From Rhodobacteraceae bacterium HLUCCA12 (GTDB lineage Bacteria > Pseudomonadota > Alphaproteobacteria > Rhodobacterales > Rhodobacteraceae), in NCBI GenBank assembly GCA_001314715.1, contig LJSV01000005.1:124001-188000 (forward strand): a DNA stretch of 64,000 nt, written 5' to 3'. Shown here in pieces: positions 8,301 to 16,917 of this stretch (position 1 is the first letter of the stretch; every line of letters starts with the position of its first letter). The notes beneath the pieces were generated by a model. It saw nothing but the letters and a program-made list of their open reading frames with translations. It did not search any database and was not told the origin of the DNA. A program made the translations under genes and the position numbers.

Positions 8301-8888
8301 GTGACACAGCCCTCGCCGCTTTTCGACCCCGAGACCGCGCGCGGCCGCCTGCTGGCGTCGGCGGCACGGCTGTTTCGTGACAAGGGATATGCCGCGACGA
8401 CCGTGCGCGACATCGCGGCGGCGCTTGGCATCCAGTCGGGCAGCCTGTTTCATCATTTCCGCACCAAGGAAGACATCCTGCATGCGGTGATGGAGACGGT
8501 GATCACCGCCATGCTGGACGATCTGACCGACCAACTGGCGCAGGCGCAGACCCCGCGCGAGGCCGTGCGCGCGCTGATCGCGATTGAACTGGCCTATCTG
8601 CACGGCCCGGCCAGCGATGCCACATCGGTGCTGTTTCATGATTGGCGGGCCTTGTCGGACGACCGCCGCACCGCGCTGTTGCAGGGGCGAAACGCCTATT
8701 TCGCGCTATGGGATCAGACCCTTGCCACCGCGCGCAGCGCCGGCTTGACCACCATCGAGCCCGAGATCCTGCGCCAGTTCCTGCATGGCGCACTGGCCTG
8801 GACGAGCTTCTGGTATCGCCCCGACCGCCCGCTGTCACGCGAGGCCCTGACCGAGCGCGCCTTGTCGCTGGTCCTGGGATCCCCGTGA
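8301..8888 (+). CDS. TetR/AcrR family transcriptional regulator
   Basis: 195 residues from a GTG start. Residues 15-60 are the TetR helix-turn-helix (A-A-R-L-F-R-D-K-G-Y-A-A-T-T-V-R-D-I-A), ending in the hallmark G-S-L-F-H-H-F-R-T-K-E. The rest is the helical ligand-binding domain; ligands for this subgroup are often acyl-CoA thioesters. It is divergent from the carboxylase/BKACE operon with a clear inverted repeat in between, so it probably represses that operon and itself until an acyl-CoA or acid inducer appears. It ends five bases before the tRNA-Leu gene, tail to tail. Confidence 0.9.
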   Translation: MTQPSPLFDPETARGRLLASAARLFRDKGYAATTVRDIAAALGIQSGSLFHHFRTKEDILHAVMETVITAMLDDLTDQLAQAQTPREAVRALIAIELAYLHGPASDATSVLFHDWRALSDDRRTALLQGRNAYFALWDQTLATARSAGLTTIEPEILRQFLHGALAWTSFWYRPDRPLSREALTERALSLVLGSP

Positions 8889-8893
8889 AAGGC

Positions 8894-8979
8894 TGGTAGC
8901 CGCTGTGGGACTCGAACCCACACGCCCATACGGGCAACGGATTTTAAGTCCGGTCTGTCTACCATTCCAGCAAGCGGCC
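8894..8979 (-). tRNA. tRNA-Leu(UAA)
   Basis: An 86-base tRNA read on the minus strand. The acceptor stem pairs GGCCGCT with AGCGGCT (first pair G-U), and the 3' CCA is encoded at 8894-8896. The D arm contains TGGAATGGTAGAC, the anticodon loop is CTTAAAA (anticodon TAA), there is a long variable arm, and the T arm carries GGTTCGAGTCC. The long variable arm and anticodon identify leucine, codon UUA (wobble UUG). Confidence 0.96.
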
Positions 8980-9071
8980 ACCCGTGCTTTGCAGCATGTT
9001 CGCGCGGGAATGGCAAGTTCGGTGTGCCATGGCCTGCGTTCGCAAGCCGGGGCCAGGCCATCGCGCGTGTC

Positions 9072-11036
9072 TCAATCACCGCCGTTCCGCGCACGGGCAT
9101 AGGCGACGAACCAGTCGAAACTGTCGGGATTGGCCATCGAATCGCGGTTCACCACGCGCGCCGGATCGCGACCCAAAAGCAGTTTCTTGACCGGCACCTC
9201 CAGCTTCTTGCCGGACAGCGTGCGCGGAACCTCGGCGATGGCCTCGATCACGTCGGGGACGAAACGGGGCGAGACATCGGCGCGAATGCGCGCGCGGATG
9301 CGATCGCGCAGCGTATCATCCAGCACCACGCCCGGCGCAAGCACCACGAACAGCGGCATGAAGCTTTCGCGGCCCAGAAACTCCAGATCCACCACCAGCG
9401 AATCCAGAACCTCGTCCAGAGATTCGACCGCGCGGTAGATCTCGCTCGATCCCAGGCGCAGGCCATGACGGTTGATCGTGGCGTCCGAACGCCCGTAGAT
9501 CACCGCGCCGCCCTCGGGCGTGATCTCGATCCAGTCACCGTGGCGCCAGACGCCGGGCCAGGTGTCGAAATACGCCTCGTGCAGACGGGTGCCATCGCTG
9601 TCGCCCCAGAACCCGACCGGCATCGACGGCAGCGGCGCGGTGCAGACCAGCTCGCCCACCTGCCCGATCACCTCGTTGCCGTCGTCGTCGAAGGCGCGCG
9701 CCGCGTTGCCCAGAAACCGGCATTGCATCTCGCCCGCGCGCACCGGCAACATCGGATTGCCGCCGACGAAGGCCCCGGCAATATCGGTGCCGCCGCTGAT
9801 CGGCGCAAGCCAGAGGTCCGCCTTGACGTCGCGATAGACCCAGTCATAGGCCTCAGGGCTGAGGGGCGAGCCGGTCGAACCCAGCGACAGCAAGGACGAC
9901 AGGTCCAGATCTTTTCCCGGTTTCACCCCGGCCTTCTGGCAGCCCATCAGAAAGGCCGCGCCCGCCCCGACCGAGGTCAGACCCTCGTCCGAGACCATGC
10001 GCCAGACCTCCAGCATGTCCGGGTGGTTAAAGGCCCCGTCGAACAGTGCCACCGTCGCGCCATGCACCAGCGCATAGAACTGCACGTTCCACATGATCCA
10101 GCCCGACGATGTCAGCCAGCAGAACCGGTCCTGCGCTCCAAGATCCAGATGCAGCGCGGCCTTGGCGCATTCCAGCAACACCCCGCCGTGACCATGCACG
10201 ATCGGCTTGGGGTTGCCCGTCGTCCCCGAGGAATAGACGATCCACAGCGGATGCGCGAAGGGCACCGGCACCGGGTCCAACGGCCCCGGCGCGGCCAGAA
10301 GGTCGGCCCAGTCGATCCAGTCCTCGGGCACAGGGCCGTCCAGGGCCGGAACCGCGATGCGATGGGCAAGACCGGGCAGGCCCGCGCTAATGCCGGCAAT
10401 CGCCTGCGAACGGTCGATATCGCGGCCCGCATGGCGGTATGTGTGTTGTGCGATCAGAACCTTGGGCTCGATCTGGCGAAACCGGTCCAGCACGGCAACC
10501 GGCCCCATGTCAGGCGCCGCCAATGACCAGATCGCCCCCAGGCTGGACGTGGCCAGAAATGCCACGATCGATTCGACGGTGTTGGGCAGGATGGCGACAA
10601 CCCGATCGCCGGGTCCCACGCCCAGACGGCGCAAGCCCTGCGCCGCGCGCGCCACCCGGTCGGCCAGTTCCGCCCATGTCAGAACCCGCCGGCCAAAGGT
10701 TTCCGAGCGGGCGATCAGGGCTGGCGCCTGGGGCCGCGTGCGGGCATGGCGCAGGACATGCTCCGCGAAACTGACCTGCGCACCGGGAAACCACTCGGCC
10801 CCCGGCATGCTGCGCCGCCCCAGAACGGCCGACCAGGGCGACAGCTCCAGGTCGAAATGATCGACGATCGCCGGCCAGAACGCCTCGGGCTCGTCGACCG
10901 ACCAGGTCCACAGCGCATTGTAATCGGCGAATTCCAGCCCGTGCTCGGCCTTCAGCCAGTCGATGAACCGCGCCATCCGCGAAGCGGCGGCGCGTTCGGG
11001 CGTGGGTGTCCACAGGATCGGTCTGGTCTCGGTCAT
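9072..11036 (-). CDS. acetoacetyl-CoA synthetase
   Basis: 654 residues from ATG 11036 (MTETRPILW, ribosome site GGGGAGAGA), the usual length for acetoacetate-CoA ligase. ATP-dependent activation of acetoacetate to acetoacetyl-CoA in the cytosol. The adenylation motif [11 protein letters not shown] is present; C-terminal L-S-G-K-K-L-E-V-P holds the catalytic lysine. R-H-G-D-W-I-E and G-R-S-D-A-T-I-N-R-H-G are typical of this subfamily of acetyl-CoA-synthetase-like ligases. It lies beyond the TetR gene and tRNA from the BKACE operon, whose product acetoacetate is its substrate. Divergent from the acyl-CoA synthetase gene. Confidence 0.92.
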   Translation of the reverse strand: MTETRPILWTPTPERAAASRMARFIDWLKAEHGLEFADYNALWTWSVDEPEAFWPAIVDHFDLELSPWSAVLGRRSMPGAEWFPGAQVSFAEHVLRHARTRPQAPALIARSETFGRRVLTWAELADRVARAAQGLRRLGVGPGDRVVAILPNTVESIVAFLATSSLGAIWSLAAPDMGPVAVLDRFRQIEPKVLIAQHTYRHAGRDIDRSQAIAGISAGLPGLAHRIAVPALDGPVPEDWIDWADLLAAPGPLDPVPVPFAHPLWIVYSSGTTGNPKPIVHGHGGVLLECAKAALHLDLGAQDRFCWLTSSGWIMWNVQFYALVHGATVALFDGAFNHPDMLEVWRMVSDEGLTSVGAGAAFLMGCQKAGVKPGKDLDLSSLLSLGSTGSPLSPEAYDWVYRDVKADLWLAPISGGTDIAGAFVGGNPMLPVRAGEMQCRFLGNAARAFDDDGNEVIGQVGELVCTAPLPSMPVGFWGDSDGTRLHEAYFDTWPGVWRHGDWIEITPEGGAVIYGRSDATINRHGLRLGSSEIYRAVESLDEVLDSLVVDLEFLGRESFMPLFVVLAPGVVLDDTLRDRIRARIRADVSPRFVPDVIEAIAEVPRTLSGKKLEVPVKKLLLGRDPARVVNRDSMANPDSFDWFVAYARARNGGD

Positions 11037-11218
11037 TCTCTCTCCCCGGTCGCGGCGGCCCGCCTTGCGCCCTTCTTGGTCGCGCATCCACGCCCGCCGT
11101 TCAAGCGCCCAGTTCTCCGCCACTGCCCCTGACGCAGGGTCATTTCGCTGGCCGCAGGCGCACGGCGCTTGACCACATGGCCCAATCCGCTACCCATTGG
11201 GAAAACAGGGAGGTGCCG

Positions 11219-12859
11219 ATGCAAGGCCAGATGATGAACCAGCCGCTGCTGATTTCCAGCCTGCTGGTCCATGCCGAACGCCACCACGGCAATCAGGAAA
11301 TCGTCTCGCGCCGGACCGAGGGCGATATTCACCGCTATAGCTATCGCGATCTGGCCGAACGCGCCCGGCGCATGGCCAATGCGCTGGAAAGGCTGGGCGT
11401 CGGCTTCGCGCAGCGCGTCGGCACGCTGGCCTGGAACGGCTATCGGCACCTGGAGCTCTATTACGGGGCCTCGGGCGCGGGCGTGGTGCTGCACACGCTG
11501 AACCCGCGGCTGCATCCCGATCAGCTGGTCTGGATCGCCGACGATGCCGAGGACCAGGTGATGTTCTTCGACCTCACCTTTCTGCCGCTGATCGAGGCCA
11601 CGGCAAGCCGGTTTCGCACGGTGCGCCACTTCGTGCTGATGGCCGACCGGGCGGCGATGCCGAAAGACAGCGCGATACCGGGCCTGATCTGCTATGAGGA
11701 TTTACTGGAACAGGCGTCCGATGACTATGACTGGCCGATGTTCGACGAGAACACGGCCTCGTCGCTGTGCTACACCTCGGGCACGACCGGCAACCCCAAG
11801 GGGGTGCTGTACTCGCATCGCTCCACCATCCTGCACGCCTATGGATCGGCCCTGCCCGATTCCTGCGGACTTTCGGCGCGCGACGTGGTGCTGCCGGTGG
11901 TGCCGATGTTCCACGTCAACGCCTGGGGTACGCCCTATGCGGCGCTGATGGTGGGGGCGAAACTGGTCTTTCCCGGACCCGCGCTCGACGGCAAGTCGCT
12001 CTATGATCTGTTCGAGGCCGAGGGCGTGACCTTCTCGGCCGGGGTTCCCACCGTGTGGCAGGGCCTGCTGGCCCATGTCGAGGAAAACGGCCTGCAATTC
12101 AGTTCGATGAATCGCACGGTGATCGGCGGTTCCGCCTGCCCCCCGGCGATGATCGAGGCGTTCGAGGGCAAGTACGGCGTCCAGGTTCTGCACGGCTGGG
12201 GCATGACCGAGATGAGCCCGCTGGGCACGGTCTGCGCCCTCAAGCCCGGACAGGACCGGCTGAGCGAGGACGCGCAGATGCGCATCAAGCGCAAGCAGGG
12301 CCGCGCGATCTTCGGGGTGGACATGAAGATCGTCGATGCCGAAGGGGCGGAACTGCCCTGGGACGGCGAAACCTCGGGCGAGTTGCTGGTGCGGGGGCCG
12401 TGGATTCTGCAAAGCTATTTCAACCGCGCCGACACCCCGCTGATCGACGATCGCGCCGGCCTTGGATGGTTCCCCACCGGCGATGTCGCCACGATCGATG
12501 CCGACGGGTTCATGCAGATCACCGACCGCACCAAGGACGTGATCAAGTCGGGCGGCGAGTGGATCAGCTCGATCGATCTGGAAAACATCGCCATGGGGCA
12601 CCCGGCTGTGGCCATGGCCGCCTGCATTGCCGCCCATCATCCGAAATGGGACGAACGCCCGTTGCTGCTGGTGATGCCCAAACCGGGAAAATCGGTGACC
12701 CGTGACGAGATCCTGGCCTGTTTCGACGGGCGTGTCCCGCGCTGGTGGCTGCCCGATGATGTCGTGTTCGTCGACTCGATCCCGCTGGGCGCCACGGGAA
12801 AGATGCAAAAGAACAAGCTGCGCGAAACCTTCCGCGGCTATCGCCTGCCGACGATTTGA
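11219..12859 (+). CDS. acyl-CoA synthetase, DmdB-like (medium-chain / 3-methylmercaptopropionyl-CoA ligase family)
   Basis: 546 residues. Start chosen at ATG 11219 with GGGAGG just upstream; the N-terminus [16 protein letters not shown] is characteristic of the DmdB/fatty acyl-CoA ligase group in roseobacters. AMP-forming ligase motifs: [11 protein letters not shown] (ATP loop), G-W-G-M-T-E-M, and C-terminal [10 protein letters not shown] with the catalytic lysine. It activates a carboxylic acid to its CoA ester. DmdB acts on methylmercaptopropionate from dimethylsulfoniopropionate, but the family also takes medium-chain acids, and no other dmd gene is here. Given the neighbours, it may supply the acyl-CoA for the dehydrogenase-carboxylase operon. 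Confidence 0.82.
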   Translation: MQGQMMNQPLLISSLLVHAERHHGNQEIVSRRTEGDIHRYSYRDLAERARRMANALERLGVGFAQRVGTLAWNGYRHLELYYGASGAGVVLHTLNPRLHPDQLVWIADDAEDQVMFFDLTFLPLIEATASRFRTVRHFVLMADRAAMPKDSAIPGLICYEDLLEQASDDYDWPMFDENTASSLCYTSGTTGNPKGVLYSHRSTILHAYGSALPDSCGLSARDVVLPVVPMFHVNAWGTPYAALMVGAKLVFPGPALDGKSLYDLFEAEGVTFSAGVPTVWQGLLAHVEENGLQFSSMNRTVIGGSACPPAMIEAFEGKYGVQVLHGWGMTEMSPLGTVCALKPGQDRLSEDAQMRIKRKQGRAIFGVDMKIVDAEGAELPWDGETSGELLVRGPWILQSYFNRADTPLIDDRAGLGWFPTGDVATIDADGFMQITDRTKDVIKSGGEWISSIDLENIAMGHPAVAMAACIAAHHPKWDERPLLLVMPKPGKSVTRDEILACFDGRVPRWWLPDDVVFVDSIPLGATGKMQKNKLRETFRGYRLPTI

Positions 12860-12991
12860 CACGGATTCATGGCGATCCGGTTGCCCGCGCGGCAGGCATC
12901 CGCCCATAGCGGCGACGGGGCCGGGGTTTTGGGCTTGCACCGCCGCGCCGGGGGTGCAACCTTCGGCCGTGGTCAAGCGGTTCGGGGGGTC

Positions 12992-14428
12992 ATGCGCGGA
13001 GACGTGGAACGCGACATCGTTCTGGTGGTCGATCTGGACGGAACTTTGATCCGGTCCGACATGCTGCTGGAATCGTTCTGGTCGGGCTTTGCGCACGACT
13101 GGCGCACGCCGCTTCGGGCGGTGGCCGGGCTTGCGCGCGGGCGCGCCGCGCTCAAGGCGCGGCTGGCCGAATGTGCCGCGCCCGATCCGGCGGCGCTGCC
13201 CTACAACCCCGCGGTGCTTGAGCGCATTCGCGACTGGCGCGCCAGCGGCCGGCCCGTCGCGCTGGTCACGGCCTCGGATCAGCGCCTGGCACAATCGGTG
13301 GCCGATCACCTGGGCCTGTTCGACGAGGTGCATGGCTCGGACGGGGTCAACAACCTCAAGGGTCCGGCCAAGGCCGACTTTCTGACCGAACGTTTCGGCG
13401 CGGGCGGCTTTGCCTATATCGGCGATCACAGCGCCGATCTGCCGGTCTGGCAGGCGGCGCAGTCGGCCCTCACCGTCGGCGCCTCGCCCGGCCTGCGCGC
13501 GCGGGTCGATGCCATGCGTCCCGGCGCGGTGCATCTGCCCGCCCCCGGCGGCGGCATGGGTGCGGCGCTGCGCGCGATGCGCCCGCACCAATGGCTCAAG
13601 AACCTGCTGGTCTTCTTTCCGATGATCGCGGGCCACATCTTCACGCTGCAAACGCTGGTGCAGGGGATTCTGGCCTTCGTGGCCTTTGGTCTGGTCGCCT
13701 CCAGCGTCTATCTGCTCAACGATCTTCTGGACCTCTCGGCCGACCGCGCGCATCCACGCAAACGCACGCGCCCGCTGGCCTCGGGCGCGCTGCCGATCAG
13801 CCGGGGCATGGCGATGATCCCGGTCCTGCTGGCCGCCGGGGTGGCGGTGGCACTGATATTGGGGCCGATGTTTCTGGCCGTTCTGGCGGGGTATTACCTG
13901 CTGACGGTGGCCTATTCGCTGTGGCTCAAGCGCAAGATCCTGGTCGATATCTGCGTTCTGGCCACGCTTTACACGCTGCGGGTGATCGCCGGCGGCGTCG
14001 CCACCGATGTTCCGCTGTCGGTCTGGCTGCTGGCCTTTGCCGCGTTCTTCTTTCTGTCGCTGGCCGCCGTCAAGCGCCAGGCCGAACTGGTGGATGCCGA
14101 ATCGCGCGGCATCAGCAACGCCTCGGGGCGCGGCTACCAGGTCAGCGACCTGCCCTTCGTGTCGCAAATGGCGGTGTCGTCGGGCTTCGTCGCGGTTCTG
14201 GTGATGATGCTCTATCTCAACGGGCCGGACGTGTTGTCGAAATACTCCAGCCCGTTCCTGTTGTGGGGGGCCTGCCTGGTGCTGCTCTATTGGGTGGCGC
14301 GCATGGTCCTGCTGGCGCATCGCGGGCTGATGGATGACGACCCGGTCGTCTTTGCCACACGCGACCGGATCAGCCAGATTGCCATCGCGCTGATGCTGGC
14401 GCTGGTCGTCGGGGCGTCGGTGCTGTGA
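12992..14428 (+). CDS. HAD phosphatase - UbiA prenyltransferase fusion (polyprenyl-phosphate phosphoribosyltransferase type)
   Basis: 478 residues from ATG 12992. Residues 8-190 are a HAD phosphatase: D-L-D-G-T at 14-18 (catalytic Asp14, Asp16), V-T-A-S, and Y-I-G-D-H-S-A-D around 142-149. Residues 193-478 are an integral-membrane UbiA prenyltransferase with N-D-L-L-D-L-S-A-D (243-251) followed by H-P-R-K-R-T-R-P and about eight membrane segments. In mycobacteria the UbiA homologue Rv3806c joins phosphoribosyl pyrophosphate to decaprenyl phosphate, and a phosphatase then removes the 5' phosphate; this fusion would do both steps. It overlaps the GtrA gene by four bases and heads the arabinose-lipid operon. 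A different polyprenyl-linked role is possible but less likely given its partners. Confidence 0.85.
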   Translation: MRGDVERDIVLVVDLDGTLIRSDMLLESFWSGFAHDWRTPLRAVAGLARGRAALKARLAECAAPDPAALPYNPAVLERIRDWRASGRPVALVTASDQRLAQSVADHLGLFDEVHGSDGVNNLKGPAKADFLTERFGAGGFAYIGDHSADLPVWQAAQSALTVGASPGLRARVDAMRPGAVHLPAPGGGMGAALRAMRPHQWLKNLLVFFPMIAGHIFTLQTLVQGILAFVAFGLVASSVYLLNDLLDLSADRAHPRKRTRPLASGALPISRGMAMIPVLLAAGVAVALILGPMFLAVLAGYYLLTVAYSLWLKRKILVDICVLATLYTLRVIAGGVATDVPLSVWLLAFAAFFFLSLAAVKRQAELVDAESRGISNASGRGYQVSDLPFVSQMAVSSGFVAVLVMMLYLNGPDVLSKYSSPFLLWGACLVLLYWVARMVLLAHRGLMDDDPVVFATRDRISQIAIALMLALVVGASVL

Positions 14429-14838
14429 GCCGGGGCGCGCTGGTCTTTCGGTACGCGCTGTTTGCGGCGCTGGCGACATTGGCCAACCTGGCCGCGCAGC
14501 GCCTGGTTTTGCTGGGCGGCGAATCCGGCGGGCATTTCGTCGCGGCAGTCCTGGCGGGCACGGCGGTCGGGCTGGTGGTGAAGTATCTGCTGGACAAGCG
14601 CTGGATCTTTCACGACACCGCCCGCGGGCTGGCCGCGCATGGCCGGCGCTTTACCCTTTACACCACGATGGGCCTGGTCACGACGGCGATCTTCTGGGGC
14701 ACCGAAACCGCGTTCTGGGTGATCTGGCAAACCCACCTCGCCCGCGAGGCCGGTGCGATCTTGGGGTTGGCGATCGGGTACTGGGTCAAATACCATCTCG
14801 ATCGCCGCTTTGTCTTTACCACTGTCAGCGAGGCATGA
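14425..14838 (+). CDS. GtrA family membrane protein
   Basis: 137 residues from GTG 14425, overlapping the previous stop by four bases. Four membrane helices of the GtrA family, with the family's charged motifs V-V-K-Y-L-L-D-K-R-W-I-F and, near the end, W-V-K-Y-H-L-D-R-R-F-V-F. GtrA proteins are thought to move polyprenyl-phosphate sugars across the inner membrane. In Mycobacterium tuberculosis a GtrA-like protein (Rv3789) precedes dprE1-dprE2, the same order as here, so this one probably handles the polyprenyl-phosphoryl-arabinose product. Direct transport is inferred, not shown. Confidence 0.85.
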   Translation: MSRGALVFRYALFAALATLANLAAQRLVLLGGESGGHFVAAVLAGTAVGLVVKYLLDKRWIFHDTARGLAAHGRRFTLYTTMGLVTTAIFWGTETAFWVIWQTHLAREAGAILGLAIGYWVKYHLDRRFVFTTVSEA

Positions 14839-16160
14839 TGGAGCTTTCAGGCTGGGGCCGATACCCGCGCATCAAGGGTCAATTGCACGAACCGCGCGAC
14901 GAGGCGGCGCTGGCCGCCCTGTTGCAGGCCGACACCCCGGTGATCGCGCGCGGTCTGGGCCGATCCTATGGCGACAGCGCAGTCGCGGCGCAAACCGTGT
15001 CGATGCGCCATTTCGACCGCATGATCGACTTTGATCCCGACAGCGGGCAACTGGTGGCCGAGGCCGGCGTCAGCCTGGCCGGGATCATCGACGCATTCCT
15101 GCCGCGCGGGTGGTTTCCGTCGGTCACGCCGGGGACGAAATTCGTCACCCTGGGCGGCGCGATCGCCGCCGATGTCCACGGCAAGAACCATCACAGCGAG
15201 GGCGCGTTTTCGGCCTTTACCGACTGGTTCGACCTGATGGGCGCGGATGGCCGGGTGATCCGCTGTTCGCGCGACGCGAATGCCGAGCTGTTTGCCAATA
15301 CCTTTGGCGGGATGGGCCTGACCGGGATCATCCTGCGTGCCGCGATCCGCCTGCGGCGCATCGAAAGCGGCTGGATTCGTCAGACCATGATCCCCGCGCG
15401 CAATCTCGACGAGGCGCTGGAGGCCTTTGACGAGACCATGGACGCCACCTATTGCGTGGCCTGGATCGATTGCCTGGGAACCGGCGACAATCTGGGCCGC
15501 AGCCTGGTCATGACCGGCGAACATGCCCGCCCCGATGAGCTGCCGCCCGAACGGCGCGCGCGGCCCTTCGACACGCCGCGCCACCGCGACATCCCGTTCC
15601 CGTTCGATCTGCCGGGCTTTGTTCTCAATCCCTACACCGTGCGCGCCTTCAACGCGCTCTACTACCGGATGGGCGCACGCAAGGCCGGTGACGGGCTGGT
15701 CGACTGGGACAGCTATTTCTATCCGCTCGATGCCGTGCAGCACTGGAACCGCCTTTACGGACGGCGCGGCTTCATGCAGTTTCAATGCGCGCTGCCGCTC
15801 GAGGGCGGCGATACCGGCCTCCGGCGCCTGCTTGAGGCGATCGCGCGCAGCGGCGCGGCCTCGTTCCTGGCCGTGCTCAAGCGTTTCGGCCCGCAAACCG
15901 GGCCGGTGTCGTTCCCGATGGAGGGGTATACCCTGGCCCTCGACTTTCCGATGAACCGGCGCAGCCTTGCGCTGATGCCCGAACTCGACCGCATCACCAT
16001 CGAGCATGGTGGGCGCCTCTATCTTGCCAAGGACAGCCGCATGAGCCGCGAAACCCTGCGCCAGACCGATCCGCGTTGGTCCGAATTCACCCGCATGCGG
16101 CACGAGGCCGGGCTTGACCGGCGGTTTGCATCGGCGCAATCGCAAAGGCTGGGGCTATGA
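14835..16160 (+). CDS. dprE1: DprE1-like FAD oxidase (decaprenylphosphoryl-beta-D-ribose 2'-oxidase type)
   Basis: 441 residues, close to mycobacterial DprE1 in length and motif order. FAD domain: R-G-L-G-R-S-Y-G-D (39-47), T-P-G-T-K-F-V-T-L-G-G-A-I-A (98-111), D-V-H-G-K-N-H-H (113-120). Substrate domain: Y-R-M-G-A-R-K-A-G, S-Y-F-Y-P-L-D-A, and Y-L-A-K-D-S-R (396-402). Lys399 corresponds to the active-site lysine of DprE1. The cysteine attacked by benzothiazinones (Cys387 in M. tuberculosis) aligns with Ala368. The enzyme oxidises the 2'-hydroxyl of polyprenyl-phosphoryl-ribose, the first half of epimerisation to arabinose. Start is ATG 14835 or 14838. Four-base overlaps on both sides. Confidence 0.88.
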   Translation: MMELSGWGRYPRIKGQLHEPRDEAALAALLQADTPVIARGLGRSYGDSAVAAQTVSMRHFDRMIDFDPDSGQLVAEAGVSLAGIIDAFLPRGWFPSVTPGTKFVTLGGAIAADVHGKNHHSEGAFSAFTDWFDLMGADGRVIRCSRDANAELFANTFGGMGLTGIILRAAIRLRRIESGWIRQTMIPARNLDEALEAFDETMDATYCVAWIDCLGTGDNLGRSLVMTGEHARPDELPPERRARPFDTPRHRDIPFPFDLPGFVLNPYTVRAFNALYYRMGARKAGDGLVDWDSYFYPLDAVQHWNRLYGRRGFMQFQCALPLEGGDTGLRRLLEAIARSGAASFLAVLKRFGPQTGPVSFPMEGYTLALDFPMNRRSLALMPELDRITIEHGGRLYLAKDSRMSRETLRQTDPRWSEFTRMRHEAGLDRRFASAQSQRLGL

Positions 16161-16891
16161 GCGCGCCGGTCCTGATCCTGGGGGCGCGTTCGGACATCGC
16201 GCGGGCCTGCGCCCATCGGTTCGCGCAGGCGGGGCACCCGCTGGTGCTGGCCGCGCGCGACGCCGCCACGCTGGAAGCCGACGCGGTGGACCTGCGGTTG
16301 CGCCATGGCGTGACGGTGGATTGCGTCGATTTCGACGCCACCGATAGTGCCGGGCATGGCGCCTTTGTCGATGCGCTGGACCCGCTGCCCGCGGTCGCCA
16401 TCTGCGCGATCGGCGCCATGGGCGATCAACTGGAAAGCCAGCGCGACCCGGTTGCCGCGGCGGCCGTGTTTCGCGCCAATTTCGAAGGGCCGGCGCTGAT
16501 TCTGGGGGAGCTGGCGCAGCGGTTCGAGGCGCGCGGCACGGGCACGCTGGTCGGGATCAGCTCGGTCGCGGGCGAGCGCGGGCGCGCGTCGAACTATGTC
16601 TATGGCGCGGCCAAGGCCGGCTTCACGGCGTTCCTGTCGGGGCTGCGCAACCGGCTTGCGCGCAGTCCGGTCCAGGTCACCACCGTTCTGCCCGGTTTCG
16701 TCGCCACCCGCATGACCGAGGGCATGGACCTGCCCGCGCGCCTGCTGGCCCAGCCGGACGAGGTGGCGAATGCCATTTTTCGCGCCGTCGAAAAGCGCCG
16801 CGATGTGATCTATGTGCGGCCGATCTGGCGGCTGATCATGGCGGTGATCCGTGCGCTGCCCGAATTCGTGTTCAAACGCACCCGGCTTTGA
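16157..16891 (+). CDS. dprE2: DprE2-like short-chain dehydrogenase (decaprenylphosphoryl-2-keto-ribose reductase type)
   Basis: 244 residues. A Rossmann SDR with the unusual nucleotide loop L-I-L-G-A-R-S-D-I-A (6-15), in the style of DprE2 G-A-T-S-E-I-A, and an active site of Ser135/Ser136, Tyr149 and Lys153 (Y-G-A-A-K). A hydrophobic C-terminal helix (W-R-L-I-M-A-V-I-R) suggests membrane association, as in DprE2. It would reduce the 2'-keto intermediate from the upstream oxidase with NAD(P)H to give polyprenyl-phosphoryl-arabinose. Starts inside the oxidase stop codon (ATGA). Without the neighbours it could only be called an SDR. Confidence 0.84.
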   Translation: MSAPVLILGARSDIARACAHRFAQAGHPLVLAARDAATLEADAVDLRLRHGVTVDCVDFDATDSAGHGAFVDALDPLPAVAICAIGAMGDQLESQRDPVAAAAVFRANFEGPALILGELAQRFEARGTGTLVGISSVAGERGRASNYVYGAAKAGFTAFLSGLRNRLARSPVQVTTVLPGFVATRMTEGMDLPARLLAQPDEVANAIFRAVEKRRDVIYVRPIWRLIMAVIRALPEFVFKRTRL

Positions 16892-16917
16892 GCCGGGCGC
16901 GCCGCGCATGGCCGCCC

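Noticed and set aside
8894-8979. tRNA-Leu as an integration site for a mobile element
   Set aside because: No integrase, no direct repeat of the tRNA 3' end and no change in base composition nearby.
11219-12859. Full DMSP demethylation pathway (dmd) around the DmdB-like ligase
   Set aside because: No dmdA, dmdC or dmdD lies nearby, and the acyl-CoA dehydrogenases here are too short to be DmdC.
11702-14479. A very long open frame on the minus strand across the ligase and HAD-UbiA genes
   Set aside because: It is rich in Arg, His, Gln and Gly with no domain, as expected for antisense of GC-rich genes; the plus-strand genes have full motifs and coupled starts.
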